A DNA stretch of 64,000 nucleotides from Acidobacteriota bacterium (GTDB lineage Bacteria > Acidobacteriota > Thermoanaerobaculia > Multivoradales > Multivoraceae): NCBI GenBank assembly GCA_029263415.1, contig JAJCXN010000051.1, forward strand, positions 186,001 through 250,000, given 5' to 3'. The position numbers were made by a program, and so were the translations under genes. Each line of letters opens with the position of its first letter. The first letter of the stretch is position 1. Shown in pieces: positions 24,313-33,487 of this stretch. Below the pieces are notes generated by a model that made no database searches, had not been told where the DNA came from, and saw only the letters and a program-made list of their open reading frames with translations.

Positions 24313-26142
24313 ATGACAACCAACACTTCCTCTCGCACGACAACAGCGTGCTCGATTCTTCTGGCGCTTCTCTTGGCCATAGTGGGCGCTGCAACCAATC
24401 TAGCGGCGCAAGAGCGCGGGCAGATCAAGGAAAGCGCGGCACAACAAATGACTGCACTCATCGAAGAGAAACGCAGCCGCTCCGTGGCACAGCGGAAGAT
24501 GGACTCATCCTTGGTGTTCGCAACCCGGGCTTCACAAGGAGAGGATCTTCGTTTGTACGGACCGATTGCCGCCCCAGGCCCAGCGCTGCTTGAGGCAGAC
24601 GGCCGCATCCTCGTTGACGTCAAGGCCTCGATCAGCGCCTCGCTGATCGAGGCTGTTGAACTACTGGGGGCACAAGTAGTGAACGCCCATCCGGCACTGA
24701 GTGCGATGCGCCTACTAGCGCCAATTGAAGGGCTCGAAGCAATCGCGGCGCGCACGGATGTCCTTCGTGTCCGTCAAGCAGACCCGATGATGCTCCAAGT
24801 GACCTCGGAAGGTGATGTTGCTCACGGCGCGGATGTCGTGCGCACCGACCTCGGCATCGATGGCACCGGGGTGATGGTGTGTGCGATATCTGACAGCGTG
24901 GAGTCGCTAGCTGACCTCCAAGGAGCCGCCGAACTACCCGCGGTAACCGTCTTGCCCGGTCAAGCCGGTACTGGGACGAGTGAGGGTACGGCCCTACTAG
25001 AAATCGTGCACGATCTTGCACCCGGTGCGACTCTCGCGTTTGCTACCGGCCAGGGTGGATTGGCGCAGATGGCTCAGAACATCCTAGACCTTGAGGCTGC
25101 GGGTTGCGATGTCATCGTTGATGACATCCTCTACTTCGCAGAAGGCGTCTTTCAAGACGACATCATCACCCAGGCCGTGGACACGGTCACCGCGCTCGGG
25201 GTCCTCTACGTTACGTCGGCCGGCAACTCGGGCAACCTCAACGATGGAACTGCCGGCGTATTCGAGGGCGATTTTCTCGCAGGCACGGCCCCCGGCCCGT
25301 TGCTAGGCGCGGTCGAATCAGTCCACGACTACGGCGCCGGCCAGGTCGGCAACGAAGTCACCCTGGACAGCCCGTTCCTTTTCACTCTTCAGTGGACGGA
25401 GCCACTCGGCGGTTCAGTGAGTGACTACGACCTCTTCTTGCTCGATGCTGCGCTGGCCAACGTCATCGCGTTCTCCACCAACACCCAAGATGGTGATGAT
25501 GATCCGCTCGAATTCATCTTTTCGGACACCCGCGATGACACCGGCAACCAATTGGTAGTCGCAAAGTTCGCTGGCGACGACGAGTTCTTTCACCTCAATG
25601 TACACAGAGGACGACTCGGCAACGCGACCGACGGCCAGATCTTTGGTCATCCCGGAAGTGCCAACGCGTTAACTGTAGGGGCGATCAACGTCACCGAAGC
25701 CGGTGGCGGCCAGTTCTTCGGTGGCGCCGGTGTGCAGGTCGAGTCATTCAGTTCCGACGGTCCGCGACGCATCTTCTTCAATCCAGACGGATCGCCGATC
25801 GGCGGCGCTCGCTCCGGCCCACCGGTTCCCGAGGTTCGACAGAAGCCAGATGTCGTGGCGGCGGATGGAGTTTCAACAGCCACACCTGGCTTCAACCCGT
25901 TCTTTGGCAGCTCAGCTTCTTCGCCCCATTCGGCTGCCATCGCGGCTCTCCTTACGGAGCTCTTTCCATCACTCTCGGTGACCAGCCGCTTGGAGATTCT
26001 TAGGAGCTCGGCGCTCGATATCGAGGACCCAGGATTCGACCGAGATTCTGGCAGCGGCATCATCAACCTCACGGAGGCCGTCGACCAACCCATTTTTGCC
26101 GACGGGTTCGAAAGCGGAGACACGTCGGCCTGGTCCAACTAG
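24313..26142 (+). CDS. S8/S53-type serine peptidase with Glu at the usual His position and a C-terminal DGFE motif
   Basis: This 609-residue exported protein has a signal peptide (about 12-32) and a propeptide-like region, then a subtilisin-type domain. Asp194 lies in VCAISDSVES, the oxyanion Asn305 in VTSAGNSGNL, and the Ser534 block in FGSSASSPHSAAIAALL. Where subtilisins have H-G-T-H, this protein has S-E224-G-T-A-L-L-E, followed by the usual VHDLAPGA. The triad is therefore probably Ser-Glu-Asp, as in sedolisins, on an S8-like scaffold, or the enzyme is inactive. A strand-rich insertion (about 330-440) separates Asn and Ser. The C-terminus is IFADGFESGDTSAW plus SN. The ATG at 24313 begins the signal peptide. 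Confidence 0.85.
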   Translation: MTTNTSSRTTTACSILLALLLAIVGAATNLAAQERGQIKESAAQQMTALIEEKRSRSVAQRKMDSSLVFATRASQGEDLRLYGPIAAPGPALLEADGRILVDVKASISASLIEAVELLGAQVVNAHPALSAMRLLAPIEGLEAIAARTDVLRVRQADPMMLQVTSEGDVAHGADVVRTDLGIDGTGVMVCAISDSVESLADLQGAAELPAVTVLPGQAGTGTSEGTALLEIVHDLAPGATLAFATGQGGLAQMAQNILDLEAAGCDVIVDDILYFAEGVFQDDIITQAVDTVTALGVLYVTSAGNSGNLNDGTAGVFEGDFLAGTAPGPLLGAVESVHDYGAGQVGNEVTLDSPFLFTLQWTEPLGGSVSDYDLFLLDAALANVIAFSTNTQDGDDDPLEFIFSDTRDDTGNQLVVAKFAGDDEFFHLNVHRGRLGNATDGQIFGHPGSANALTVGAINVTEAGGGQFFGGAGVQVESFSSDGPRRIFFNPDGSPIGGARSGPPVPEVRQKPDVVAADGVSTATPGFNPFFGSSASSPHSAAIAALLTELFPSLSVTSRLEILRSSALDIEDPGFDRDSGSGIINLTEAVDQPIFADGFESGDTSAWSN

Positions 26143-26197
26143 CCTCCCTTCTGGGGCCTCCAAAGACCAACCCGGGCGTGTCGCGAGTTCTTGAGCT

Positions 26198-26226
26198 GCG
26201 TCGCTGAGAGCCAAGGTCAGCGACGC
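26198..26226. terminator. Hairpin between convergent genes, probable terminator
   Basis: A perfect 10-bp stem (26198-26207 with 26217-26226) and a nine-base loop lie between the stop codons of the S8 peptidase gene and the convergent kinase gene. No long T tract follows. Confidence 0.5.
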
Positions 26227-26246
26227 TCAGTTCTCGGGCGGGTTCA

Positions 26247-29066
26247 TCAATCCGAGGCGCTGCTTGCACTGCCGGCAAGCAGGGCTTCGGCTCTGCGCAC
26301 GATCATTCGATGCCAGACGTGATGCTCAGGGAAGACCTCTGCCAGGTCTGCAACGCCGCGCATTGTTAGTTCGCGTGCTCGCGCACTTGTTCCATTGCGC
26401 TGGATCTCGAAGCTAGCCAGCATGATGTGTGCAAGTCCCCGGGCCTCCCAATCCCCGTCGTCATCTGGAACCACAGCTTCATCCAAACGAGACTGAAGCA
26501 ACAGCTCTTGCTCTGCGTGCGGCTTTCCATTTAGATTCTGGGCGCGGACCGCCTCCAGCAAGAGCTGAAAGGAGGAGGTCGTGGGGATGCCGTGCAAAAG
26601 TTCCGCTGCGGTATCAAGCGCTACCTTGGCCTTCACGTACTCATCCTGAGCATGCCAAGCAATCGCGAGTCCCAGGAGTGGCCCAGCCTTGGCGCGCGGT
26701 GTGGCGTCGACGATGTCGCGAATCTCGGAACAACGCTGGAAGGCGGCGAGCGCACCAGCATAGTCACCCTGCCCCAATCGGAGGTCGCCGATGTTGTACT
26801 CAGGGTAGGACGACCACAGATGATCTGGACCCAGGCTCTTCAGCCAGACCTCACGAGCCTCATTCAACAACCCTTCAGCCTCGGCCCAATCGCCTACCCG
26901 CATCGCCAACTGCGCTTGCAGATTCACAGTCAAGCCGTAGTACGGGTGGTCCACTCCAAGAGAAACCTCGCGCACTCGACGCGCCTCCTTGAGTGCCTCG
27001 CGCGCATCATCGAATCGTTTGGCCTCTTGCAGCAAGATCCCGAGATTGTTGAGCGCGAACGCTCGCTGAGGGTGATTTTCCTCGTAGAGGTCGTCTTGAA
27101 TCTCGATCGTCCTCCTCAGCGCTTGTTCGGCGTCTTGCAGACGGCCGAGTTTGCGGTACGGAACAGAGAGATTCGACAAGACCGAAGTAATGCGCGCCAC
27201 GTCGGGTGCCGGCTGGCGCTCGAGGATGCCTAGGGCCTGTTCGTAGTAGTCCAAGGCCAGCTGATCCAGGTCCTGCTCTTCGTGAATGGCGCCTAGATTG
27301 GCCAGGACATCGGACACCTTGGTCGAATCGTAGCTATGCACTTCGACATTGCGATCGAGGGCTTCAAGCAAGAGTTCCGTGCTTCGCTCGTAGTCTCCCA
27401 CCTCACTCGCAATTGTGCCCGCAACGTGCAACCCGCCGAGAACCAACCTGTGATTCTCGCCGAGTTCTTTCTTTCCCAGCTCAAGCGCCTCATTGGCAAG
27501 TATCAGACCCCGCTGCGGATCCCCTCGCCTCCAATGAACCTCGGCGAGCTGCAGCAAGAGATCAGCTCGTACTTCTGGGCTATCCACAAACACATCTTTT
27601 CCAAGACGCTCTGTGGCCTCCTCCAGCATGTCGCTCACTGTCGCTTCCTCTCCCGCCGCGACGTCGGGTGCCGCCTCTCGAAACAGAGTCAACAAGAATT
27701 CGACGACTTTCTTGGTGTCGTCACGAGCAACGATTGCCTCGGCAGCGCGCTGATTGGCGCGACGCGCTTCGATCGTGCGTGCAACGAACCCAAAGGTCAG
27801 AGCAAGGAGCACTAGTGCCGCACTCAGCGCGGCACTGCGATTGCGTTTGAGCAGTTTCACTAGACGATATCTGGCCGTCGGAGGACCCGCTTCGACGGCC
27901 TCTCCGTCCAAGTGCCGTTGAACGTCAGCGGCCAAGGCCGTAACCGTGGAATACCGCTCGTCTCGGTTCCTCACGATCGCCTTCTGCACGATCCACTGAA
28001 GATCTCCGCGCAGGCGACGCTGGAGTTGGATCGGAGTCTCAAGGCTTCGTTCCAGGGCCAACCGCTTCTGCCGCTCCGGCTTTAACCCATACCACCGCTC
28101 TATGAGTGGGGGAGGGTCTGTATTGGCCACCTTGCTAAGCACACTGACAACCGAATCGGAAGGTGACTGGGCGTGGGGCCGGCATCCCAGAAGGAACTCC
28201 TGCAAGAGGACTCCGAGACTGTAAATGTCACTGCGCGTGTCAGCCACTTGAGGAGCTTCGAACTTCTCGCCTATCCCGATGGTCTCGGGCGCGATGTAAG
28301 ACGGCGTTCCCACAATCGCCAGGCCGGTGACCTGGGTCAGATCAAGCAACGGTTCATCGAGACCCTTCGCGATGCCGAAATCGATGATCTTCGGCACCAG
28401 CTCTGACCCTTCCACACTGGCAAGAATGTTGGACGGTTTCAGATCGCGATGGAGAATGCCATTACGGTGAGCGTGTTCGACGCCACGACACACCTGGAGG
28501 AAGACCTTTAGCCTCTCCGCAATCCCCAACTTTCGCTCGTCGCATGCAGCAAGCACCGGTCCTCCATCTATGTACTCCATCGCAAAGTACGGTCTCTGGT
28601 CTGACGTCTGACCCGCTTCGAGAATGCGCGCGATGTTCGAATGGTTAAGCCGTGCCAAGGCTTGTCGCTCAGCAGCTATGCGCCAGTTCGCCTGGAGACC
28701 GAGGGGCTGAAGCGCAATCTTCACTGCAACCTGGCGGCGAACCGGTTCCTGCTGTTCGGCTAGGTAGACGATGCCCATGCCACCCTTGCCCAGGACTCGA
28801 CCGATCCGGAACGAGCCAATGCGGTTACCGCTCAGCTCTCCACTACTGTTGGCGCCGGGCTGCGATGCAGATGGAGGATGGGACTCTCGCACCGGCGAAG
28901 TGGACTCAGTACTCGCTAGCAACAAGTCAACCGCCGCAGCCAGCGGAAGCCCTTCCCCTTGGCACCTACGAACAACCTCGCCTGCGCGTTGCTCTGCTGG
29001 AAAACCAAGGCATTCTTCGACCAAGCTGGCGATTCGGCGGAACTGCACGCCCTCGGTGGCTGTCAC
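26247..29066 (-). CDS. Hanks-type serine/threonine protein kinase with TPR C-terminal region
   Basis: This 939-residue protein has a short helical N-terminal part and a kinase domain (about 85-370) with the Gly loop GKGGMGIVYLAEQ, Lys116 in VAVKI, catalytic loop HRDLKPSNIL, DFGIAKG and GTPSYIAPE, all intact. One transmembrane helix (about 410-432) is followed by many TPRs (about 460-890; for example ALNNLGILLQEAKRFDDARE). This architecture is common in Acidobacteriota and Planctomycetes. The cytoplasmic kinase and distal TPRs suggest a receptor or scaffold for protein partners. It starts with GTG at 29066, overlapping the TGA of the sigma-factor gene by four bases, so the two are translationally coupled and probably work in one signalling pathway. 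Confidence 0.95.
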   Translation of the reverse strand: MTATEGVQFRRIASLVEECLGFPAEQRAGEVVRRCQGEGLPLAAAVDLLLASTESTSPVRESHPPSASQPGANSSGELSGNRIGSFRIGRVLGKGGMGIVYLAEQQEPVRRQVAVKIALQPLGLQANWRIAAERQALARLNHSNIARILEAGQTSDQRPYFAMEYIDGGPVLAACDERKLGIAERLKVFLQVCRGVEHAHRNGILHRDLKPSNILASVEGSELVPKIIDFGIAKGLDEPLLDLTQVTGLAIVGTPSYIAPETIGIGEKFEAPQVADTRSDIYSLGVLLQEFLLGCRPHAQSPSDSVVSVLSKVANTDPPPLIERWYGLKPERQKRLALERSLETPIQLQRRLRGDLQWIVQKAIVRNRDERYSTVTALAADVQRHLDGEAVEAGPPTARYRLVKLLKRNRSAALSAALVLLALTFGFVARTIEARRANQRAAEAIVARDDTKKVVEFLLTLFREAAPDVAAGEEATVSDMLEEATERLGKDVFVDSPEVRADLLLQLAEVHWRRGDPQRGLILANEALELGKKELGENHRLVLGGLHVAGTIASEVGDYERSTELLLEALDRNVEVHSYDSTKVSDVLANLGAIHEEQDLDQLALDYYEQALGILERQPAPDVARITSVLSNLSVPYRKLGRLQDAEQALRRTIEIQDDLYEENHPQRAFALNNLGILLQEAKRFDDAREALKEARRVREVSLGVDHPYYGLTVNLQAQLAMRVGDWAEAEGLLNEAREVWLKSLGPDHLWSSYPEYNIGDLRLGQGDYAGALAAFQRCSEIRDIVDATPRAKAGPLLGLAIAWHAQDEYVKAKVALDTAAELLHGIPTTSSFQLLLEAVRAQNLNGKPHAEQELLLQSRLDEAVVPDDDGDWEARGLAHIMLASFEIQRNGTSARARELTMRGVADLAEVFPEHHVWHRMIVRRAEALLAGSASSASD

Positions 29067-29650
29067 GATTCCACCTGACTCTTACCGAGGTTCCGGCGCA
29101 ACCAGCCGCGGGTCACGCGCCAACGGCGAACCACACTGGCTCTGGACAGCCCTAGATGCTTAGCCGTCTCCTCTAGCGAAAGGCCTGCGAAGAAGCGTAG
29201 CTCTACAAGGCGCAAGCGATCCGGATCCAGCGTACCCAGGGCTTCCAAACACCTGTCGAGCGCAACCAAGTCTTCAGGCTGGTTGTCGAGATTGAGTTCC
29301 TCAGCATAATGGAGCGGCAGCAGCGGCTGGCCTGCGCCGCGCTTCTCGGCCAGTCGCTCTCTCGCCTTGTCAATGACGATTCGGCGCATGACCCTCGCCG
29401 CCACGGCGAAGAACTGTGCGCGATCTTGCCATTCGGCGTGTGACTGATCGACCAAGCGAAAGTAGGCTTCGTGAAGGAGCTCGGTCGCACCGAGGTCGCT
29501 ACGGGGCCCTTCGTTCGCCACCCTGCTGGCAGCCAAGTGTTTCAACTCGTCATACAGATGCACAAACAGCTCGCTGCCAGCGGCACTGTCGCCCTCGCGC
29601 CATTGTCGCAATAGCTGGAACGTATCCAACGTCTTACTCACTTGCTGCAT
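29063..29650 (-). CDS. ECF-type RNA polymerase sigma factor paired with a protein kinase
   Basis: This 195-residue sigma-70 family protein has region 2 (SELFVHLYDELKHLAASRV and LLHEAYFRLVDQSH) and region 4 (LVELRFFAGLSLEETAKHLG, then RASVVRRW, a helix-turn-helix). The sequence matches the sigma group found beside Ser/Thr kinases in Acidobacteriota, Planctomycetes and Xanthomonadaceae (TIGR02999-like), often regulated by phosphorylation rather than by an anti-sigma factor. The ATG at 29650 is chosen; a TTG at 29674 would add eight residues. Its stop overlaps the kinase start by four bases. Confidence 0.93.
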   Translation of the reverse strand: MQQVSKTLDTFQLLRQWREGDSAAGSELFVHLYDELKHLAASRVANEGPRSDLGATELLHEAYFRLVDQSHAEWQDRAQFFAVAARVMRRIVIDKARERLAEKRGAGQPLLPLHYAEELNLDNQPEDLVALDRCLEALGTLDPDRLRLVELRFFAGLSLEETAKHLGLSRASVVRRWRVTRGWLRRNLGKSQVES

Positions 29651-30458
29651 CAGTCTCACTCTCGCAAGATCCAAGTCATCTGCGAAGCCGACCTCCTTCT
29701 CGCGGTGACACCCCCTTACGAGAGATCACGGTCGGCACGCACAACGCCAAAGGGGACGCTCATCGGTGAAAATCGGATGGTACTACGGCCTATAGGGAAG
29801 GGTTGAAGGGACTCGCATCCAAGGTTGTTCTTGTCAATCGGCAAGGCTTCATTCGGAAAGTAGACGGTGAGCCTCAGAGTGATCCAGCCCGGGTCTTCCG
29901 GTCTCCGATCACGGTTCATAGCTGTGTTCGAGGTGAACCGCTTCTGAAAGGCCTTCGCAGCGAGCCTCGACGGTCCTTTTGGCAGGAGGTTGCTCTTGTT
30001 CGCGCGAAGGGCGACCACACCGGATGGGTGCCGAGGCTAAGGAGGCCACCCCGCTAGCACTCGGTATGAGCGCACAAGACGGAGGCGCGCCGACTGAGCT
30101 TTGTGGCCGCTCCCGCTTGTGCCGCTGGGCCGTGTTCGCCCATCAAGCGACGGCCCACCACAGCGCGGCTAAGGCGCCAGGCCGTTGGTGGCCCGCGTCC
30201 GCTGCTTCGCGACGCGAGGGCCCTAAAACAGAGTGCTCGTGAGGAGGTCCTAGAGCAAAGGGCTCGGCAGAGGAAAGCGTGTCTTTTCACAACGCCTTAG
30301 GGTGAAGGCGGCTAGAGTCGCATCGACAATGCTCGACATCGCCTGACCCAGCCGCATTTCCCGGCTAGTCGCTCATGCCCCTTCTTCAACCCGGTGAGAA
30401 CAAACCCGGGATGTCGTTGGGTGGCGCTTGGCGCGGCTCAACTAGGTACTCAGTTCAT
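29651..30458. other. Long intergenic region, no gene recognised
   Basis: This is about 800 bp between the divergent sigma-factor gene and the PAS protein gene. Several frames are open on both strands (for example minus 29716-30018) but none shows family features or a good ribosome-binding site. It should contain the promoter of the sigma-kinase operon. No repeats, tRNA or terminator were evident. Confidence 0.45.
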
Positions 30459-31034
30459 ATGCAGTCACCGGACGACAACGCTTCCCTCGGTTATCAAATC
30501 GGCCACGATGACCGCATTACTTTCGTCGACTCGAAGTGGATCTCCTTTGCGGAACGAAACAAAGCTCCTGAGTTGACTGAACGGGCCATCGTTGGCAAAT
30601 CCATCTGGAACTTCGTCGCGGGGAGGGAAGTCCAGCATCTTTACGGGCTCATGTTTCATGTCGCGCGCTCCGAAGGCCGAGAGGTTGCCGTTCCCTTTCG
30701 CTGCGATTCCCCAACCAGCCGCCGGTTTATGGAGCTGAGGGTTGCCCCTGGCCAAAAAGGGGCCCTTTCCTTCCAGAGCTTGCTTGTTCGAGAAGAAGCG
30801 CGGGCATACATCGAGCTGCCAGACACTGGCGATCGCGCCCCTGAAGCCCTCCAAACCATTTGCAGCTGGTGTAAGCGGCTGCACCTCAAGGACGATTCAT
30901 GGGTCGAGATCGAGCGCGCTGTTCGTGAACTTGGTCTTTTCGGATCGGCTCGCTTACCCAGACTTACACATGGCATTTGTCCGGATTGCCGCTCTGAAAT
31001 CAGGCAGGAGATCCGGACCCTTCCAGACCGCTGA
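30459..31034 (+). CDS. PAS-domain protein with C-terminal Cys-pair motif
   Basis: This protein of about 191 residues has a PAS-like sensor domain (IGHDDRITFVDSKW, FVAGREVQHLYG and MFHVARSEGREVAVPFRCD). The C-terminal segment carries C-S-W-C (ICSWCKRLHLKDDSWVEIE) and later THGICPDC. The ICSWCK and LTHGICPDC pair is a recurrent module in bacterial PAS proteins and response-regulator-like proteins and probably binds a metal. No output domain is present. The start is taken at the ATG at 30459, just before the PAS fold; an in-frame start at 30375 is possible. It is likely cytosolic and has no partner gene nearby that reveals its signal. Confidence 0.8.
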   Translation: MQSPDDNASLGYQIGHDDRITFVDSKWISFAERNKAPELTERAIVGKSIWNFVAGREVQHLYGLMFHVARSEGREVAVPFRCDSPTSRRFMELRVAPGQKGALSFQSLLVREEARAYIELPDTGDRAPEALQTICSWCKRLHLKDDSWVEIERAVRELGLFGSARLPRLTHGICPDCRSEIRQEIRTLPDR

Positions 31035-31330
31035 GCCCTAGCGTTTGGCACTGCAAGGAGGATCTGGGCTCCACTACGGTTCTGCCGTCTTGCCGCAACC
31101 CCCCGCCCATCCTTCAGCCACGGTCGTCGGTGGCCCGGCTACCGGCTCCCCTGTTGCGCACCATCTGCAGACAGGGGCCGGCATTGGCATCAAGATCGCG
31201 CCGGCCGCTTGGACCTTGTGGGGTTGGTGGCTCGCTTCGGATGGCCGTGCCGAGCGCGCAGCGCCGCCGCTCAGTTCGACGCAGACTTTACTCAGTCGAC
31301 TGGTACTCAAAGGCTGATATAGCTGTGGCA

Positions 31331-31789
31331 ATGCAAATCAATCGCGATCGACTGGCCGACGTTCAAGTGTGTATAGGCCTGGGAAGCGTTGTTGTCGGCT
31401 TGCTGTTGGTTGTGGCTCCTGGCACGCAATTGTTCTCGTTCTATGAACAGAGCATCACCGCTGCTCTCGGCGACTCGGCAGAGTCGAGCGCGACTCAGAG
31501 CACCCTCCTTCACTGGCTACTTGCAACCTGCGGGGCCGGTGTGGTCGGCTGGGGGATCGCTTGGGCGACGATCGCTCACATCCCCCTACGGCGCGGGGAT
31601 CGTTGGGCATACAACTGCCTGTGGATCAGCCTCCTGGCCTGGGCGGCGCTCGACGCTTTGATCGCTTGGTGGTTTGGAGTCGCTGGCGAACTTGTCTTTG
31701 TTTCGCTCGCCTTCTTGGCTGCATCGGTGCCACTTGCCCTCGGCAGGCGCGGCTTTCTTAGGCCGAACGACGAGCGGGCTCCTTCTTGA
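31331..31789 (+). CDS. Four-helix membrane protein of unknown function
   Basis: This 152-residue protein has four predicted transmembrane helices (about 12-32, 62-82, 97-113 and 116-135) and no polar catalytic motifs in them. A short hydrophilic loop (about 38-58) follows helix 1. The ATG at 31331 is chosen because the frame open from 31130 is Arg-rich and featureless upstream. It lies 72 bases upstream of the phosphatidylserine decarboxylase gene on the same strand and could share its transcript. I do not recognise the family. Confidence 0.7.
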   Translation: MQINRDRLADVQVCIGLGSVVVGLLLVVAPGTQLFSFYEQSITAALGDSAESSATQSTLLHWLLATCGAGVVGWGIAWATIAHIPLRRGDRWAYNCLWISLLAWAALDALIAWWFGVAGELVFVSLAFLAASVPLALGRRGFLRPNDERAPS

Positions 31790-31861
31790 CGAGGAGCGGG
31801 CCTACCGAGGGTTGAGTCATCGATCTCGGCAGCGCTCGCCTGATTTGTTAGCGTCGCATCG

Positions 31862-32806
31862 ATGCGCGCCATTGAGTTCTACAATCGCTATAGCGGCGAG
31901 ATCGAAAGCGAAGAGATCTACGGCGAAAAGTGGCTGCGCTGGGCTTATGAGTCGAGGGTGGGCCGCGTCAGTGTCGAAGTCTTGGCGAAGCGCGCTCTCT
32001 TCTCGAAGCTATTCGGCTGGCGAATGAGCCTGCCCTCGAGCCGCGCGCGTGTGTTGCCCTTCATCGATGACTACGGGATCGACGCCAGCGAATTCGCCGA
32101 CGAGCCGGATAGCTACCAAAGCTTCAACGAATTCTTCTACCGCAAGCTCAAAGACATGGCCCGACCGGTGGATGCCGACCCGGGCTCGGTGGTCTTCCCA
32201 GCAGACGGCCGCCACCTCGGCTTCGCCGACCTCAGTCGTTGCGATGGGGTCTTCGTCAAGGGTCAGCGCTTCGACCTGCCAAGCTTGCTCGAAAATTCTG
32301 CCCTTGCCGAGCGCTATGCGCACGGCTCCGCCGTGCTCTCCCGGCTGTGCCCGGTCGACTACCACCGGTATCACTTCTGCGCGGATGGAACGCCGAGCGC
32401 TGCGCGTGTGGCGCAAGGCTCGCTCTACTCCGTCAGCCCGGTGGCGCTGCGTCGCAACCTTCAACTGCTCACAGAGAACAAGCGGGTGATAACCGAGCTG
32501 CGCACCGAGTGCCTCGGCACGGTGCTGGTCATGGAAATCGGCGCCACCAACGTCGGAACGATTCGCCAGAGCTTTCGAGCCGAAGCCCCCGTTGTTAAAG
32601 GGGCCGAGAAGGGTTGGTTCGAATTCGGCGGATCGGCAGTGATGACGTTCTTCGAACCCGGCCGTGTCGAGCTCGCAGCGGACCTGCTCCAGCACTCCTC
32701 CGAACAGCGCGAGGTCTACGCCAAGATGGGCGACACGCTCGGCCGCGTCCTGCCGAACGACGCTGGCACCTTTGTCCGCCCACCCCTGCCTACCGCGTCG
32801 TTGTAG
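31862..32806 (+). CDS. psd: Phosphatidylserine decarboxylase proenzyme
   Basis: This 314-residue pyruvoyl enzyme makes phosphatidylethanolamine from phosphatidylserine at the inner membrane. The substrate and catalytic motifs CPVDYHRYHF, MEIGATNVGTIRQSF and VVKGAEKGWFEFGGSAVMTF are all present. Self-cleavage would fall between Gly257 and Ser258 in F-G-G-S, giving a large beta chain and a small alpha chain with an N-terminal pyruvoyl group. The family name is well supported; a specific subtype is not. The ATG at 31862 gives a typical start (MRAIEFYNRYSGEIE). A partial, frameshifted copy of the same gene lies about 1.2 kb downstream. Confidence 0.94.
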   Translation: MRAIEFYNRYSGEIESEEIYGEKWLRWAYESRVGRVSVEVLAKRALFSKLFGWRMSLPSSRARVLPFIDDYGIDASEFADEPDSYQSFNEFFYRKLKDMARPVDADPGSVVFPADGRHLGFADLSRCDGVFVKGQRFDLPSLLENSALAERYAHGSAVLSRLCPVDYHRYHFCADGTPSAARVAQGSLYSVSPVALRRNLQLLTENKRVITELRTECLGTVLVMEIGATNVGTIRQSFRAEAPVVKGAEKGWFEFGGSAVMTFFEPGRVELAADLLQHSSEQREVYAKMGDTLGRVLPNDAGTFVRPPLPTASL

Positions 32807-32827
32807 GCCCCAGAAGCAAGGGCCTAC
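32803..32827 (+). terminator. Hairpin at the psd stop codon
   Basis: An 8-bp perfect stem (32803-32810 with 32820-32827) spans the psd stop codon and is followed by TCGGTG rather than a T run, so termination is uncertain. Confidence 0.35.
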
Positions 32828-32867
32828 TCGGTGACTACGCTGTTGTGCCTGAGACAGCTGGCTGTAC

Positions 32868-33086
32868 CTACTGAGTCCACCCCACAAAGAGCAGCACGGC
32901 GGCAATCGCAACCAGGATGATCCGGACGAGCATCACCCTGGCGTCGAAGTGCCTTTCCGCAAAACTCACTGCCCAATTCCAACCGAGCCCTCTAAGGAAT
33001 CCGATTTTGAGTCGTACCAGCGCTGGCGCGAACGGAATCAGGATCAGAAACAGGATTGCTACTGCCAACAACGGCCAGTTATTCAT
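32868..33086 (-). CDS. Small two-helix membrane protein
   Basis: This 72-residue protein has two predicted transmembrane helices (about 4-22 and 50-69). They are joined by a loop with GFLRGLGWNWAVSFAERHF. The ATG at 33086 has GGGAGG four bases upstream, a strong ribosome-binding site, while the upstream extension to 33185 has none. The gene converges on psd. It has no recognised family. The clear Shine-Dalgarno sequence and well-ordered hydrophobicity make it credible despite the length. Confidence 0.65.
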   Translation of the reverse strand: MNNWPLLAVAILFLILIPFAPALVRLKIGFLRGLGWNWAVSFAERHFDARVMLVRIILVAIAAVLLFVGWTQ

Positions 33087-33216
33087 CACACCTCCCATGC
33101 TGCAAGAGCGGTAATCGACAAACGGATCCGTCACCTCGCGGCCTCCGCGATTGTGCAGCCGGAGGCCAGCACCTACGAATTCCACTTGGAGCCTACATCG
33201 CTGCGCTAAGAGACGT

Positions 33217-33440
33217 CGGTGTCGGGCGGGGCCGCATCCACGTCGAAGCCTTGGCGCAGCGCGCTCCTGGCGAAGGTCCTCGGCAGACGAGGACGTCTTG
33301 CCCCCCTAGGAGCCGTTCGCGCCTCTTGCCCTTGATCGATGGCGAGACGGTCGACGCCAGCGAGTTCGTCGACAAGACCAACGGCAACCAGGCGAAGCCG
33401 CGTCTTCTGCCGCTGAGCTCAAAGCAAGCCGCTCGGCCGT
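33217..33440 (+). pseudogene. Frameshifted fragment of a second phosphatidylserine decarboxylase gene
   Basis: The sequence matches the N-terminal part of the intact psd gene (from about 31973 to 32165) over roughly 220 bases, with small insertions and deletions. Aligned pieces include GRIHVEALAQRA against GRVSVEVLAKRA in the intact protein, and SRLLPLIDGETVDASEFVD against ARVLPFIDDYGIDASEFAD. Further downstream a shifted frame matches the codons for FFYRKLKDMARP. No catalytic region remains. It is a decayed copy, not a gene. Confidence 0.7.
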
Positions 33441-33487
33441 CGGATGAGAGATCCGGCGTCGGCGTTCTTCACCCCCAAGCGTGAGCG

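Noticed and set aside
26592-27850. Two plus-strand frames (213 and 214 residues) within the kinase/TPR gene
   Set aside because: Antisense to the TPR region; repetitive helical coding on one strand often leaves open frames on the other.
30060-30300. Possible transfer RNA or insertion-sequence end in the long gap before the PAS gene
   Set aside because: No cloverleaf, T-loop motif or terminal inverted repeat could be found by eye.
32009-32911. 300-residue minus-strand frame opposite psd
   Set aside because: The plus-strand frame carries all PSD motifs; the antisense frame has none.
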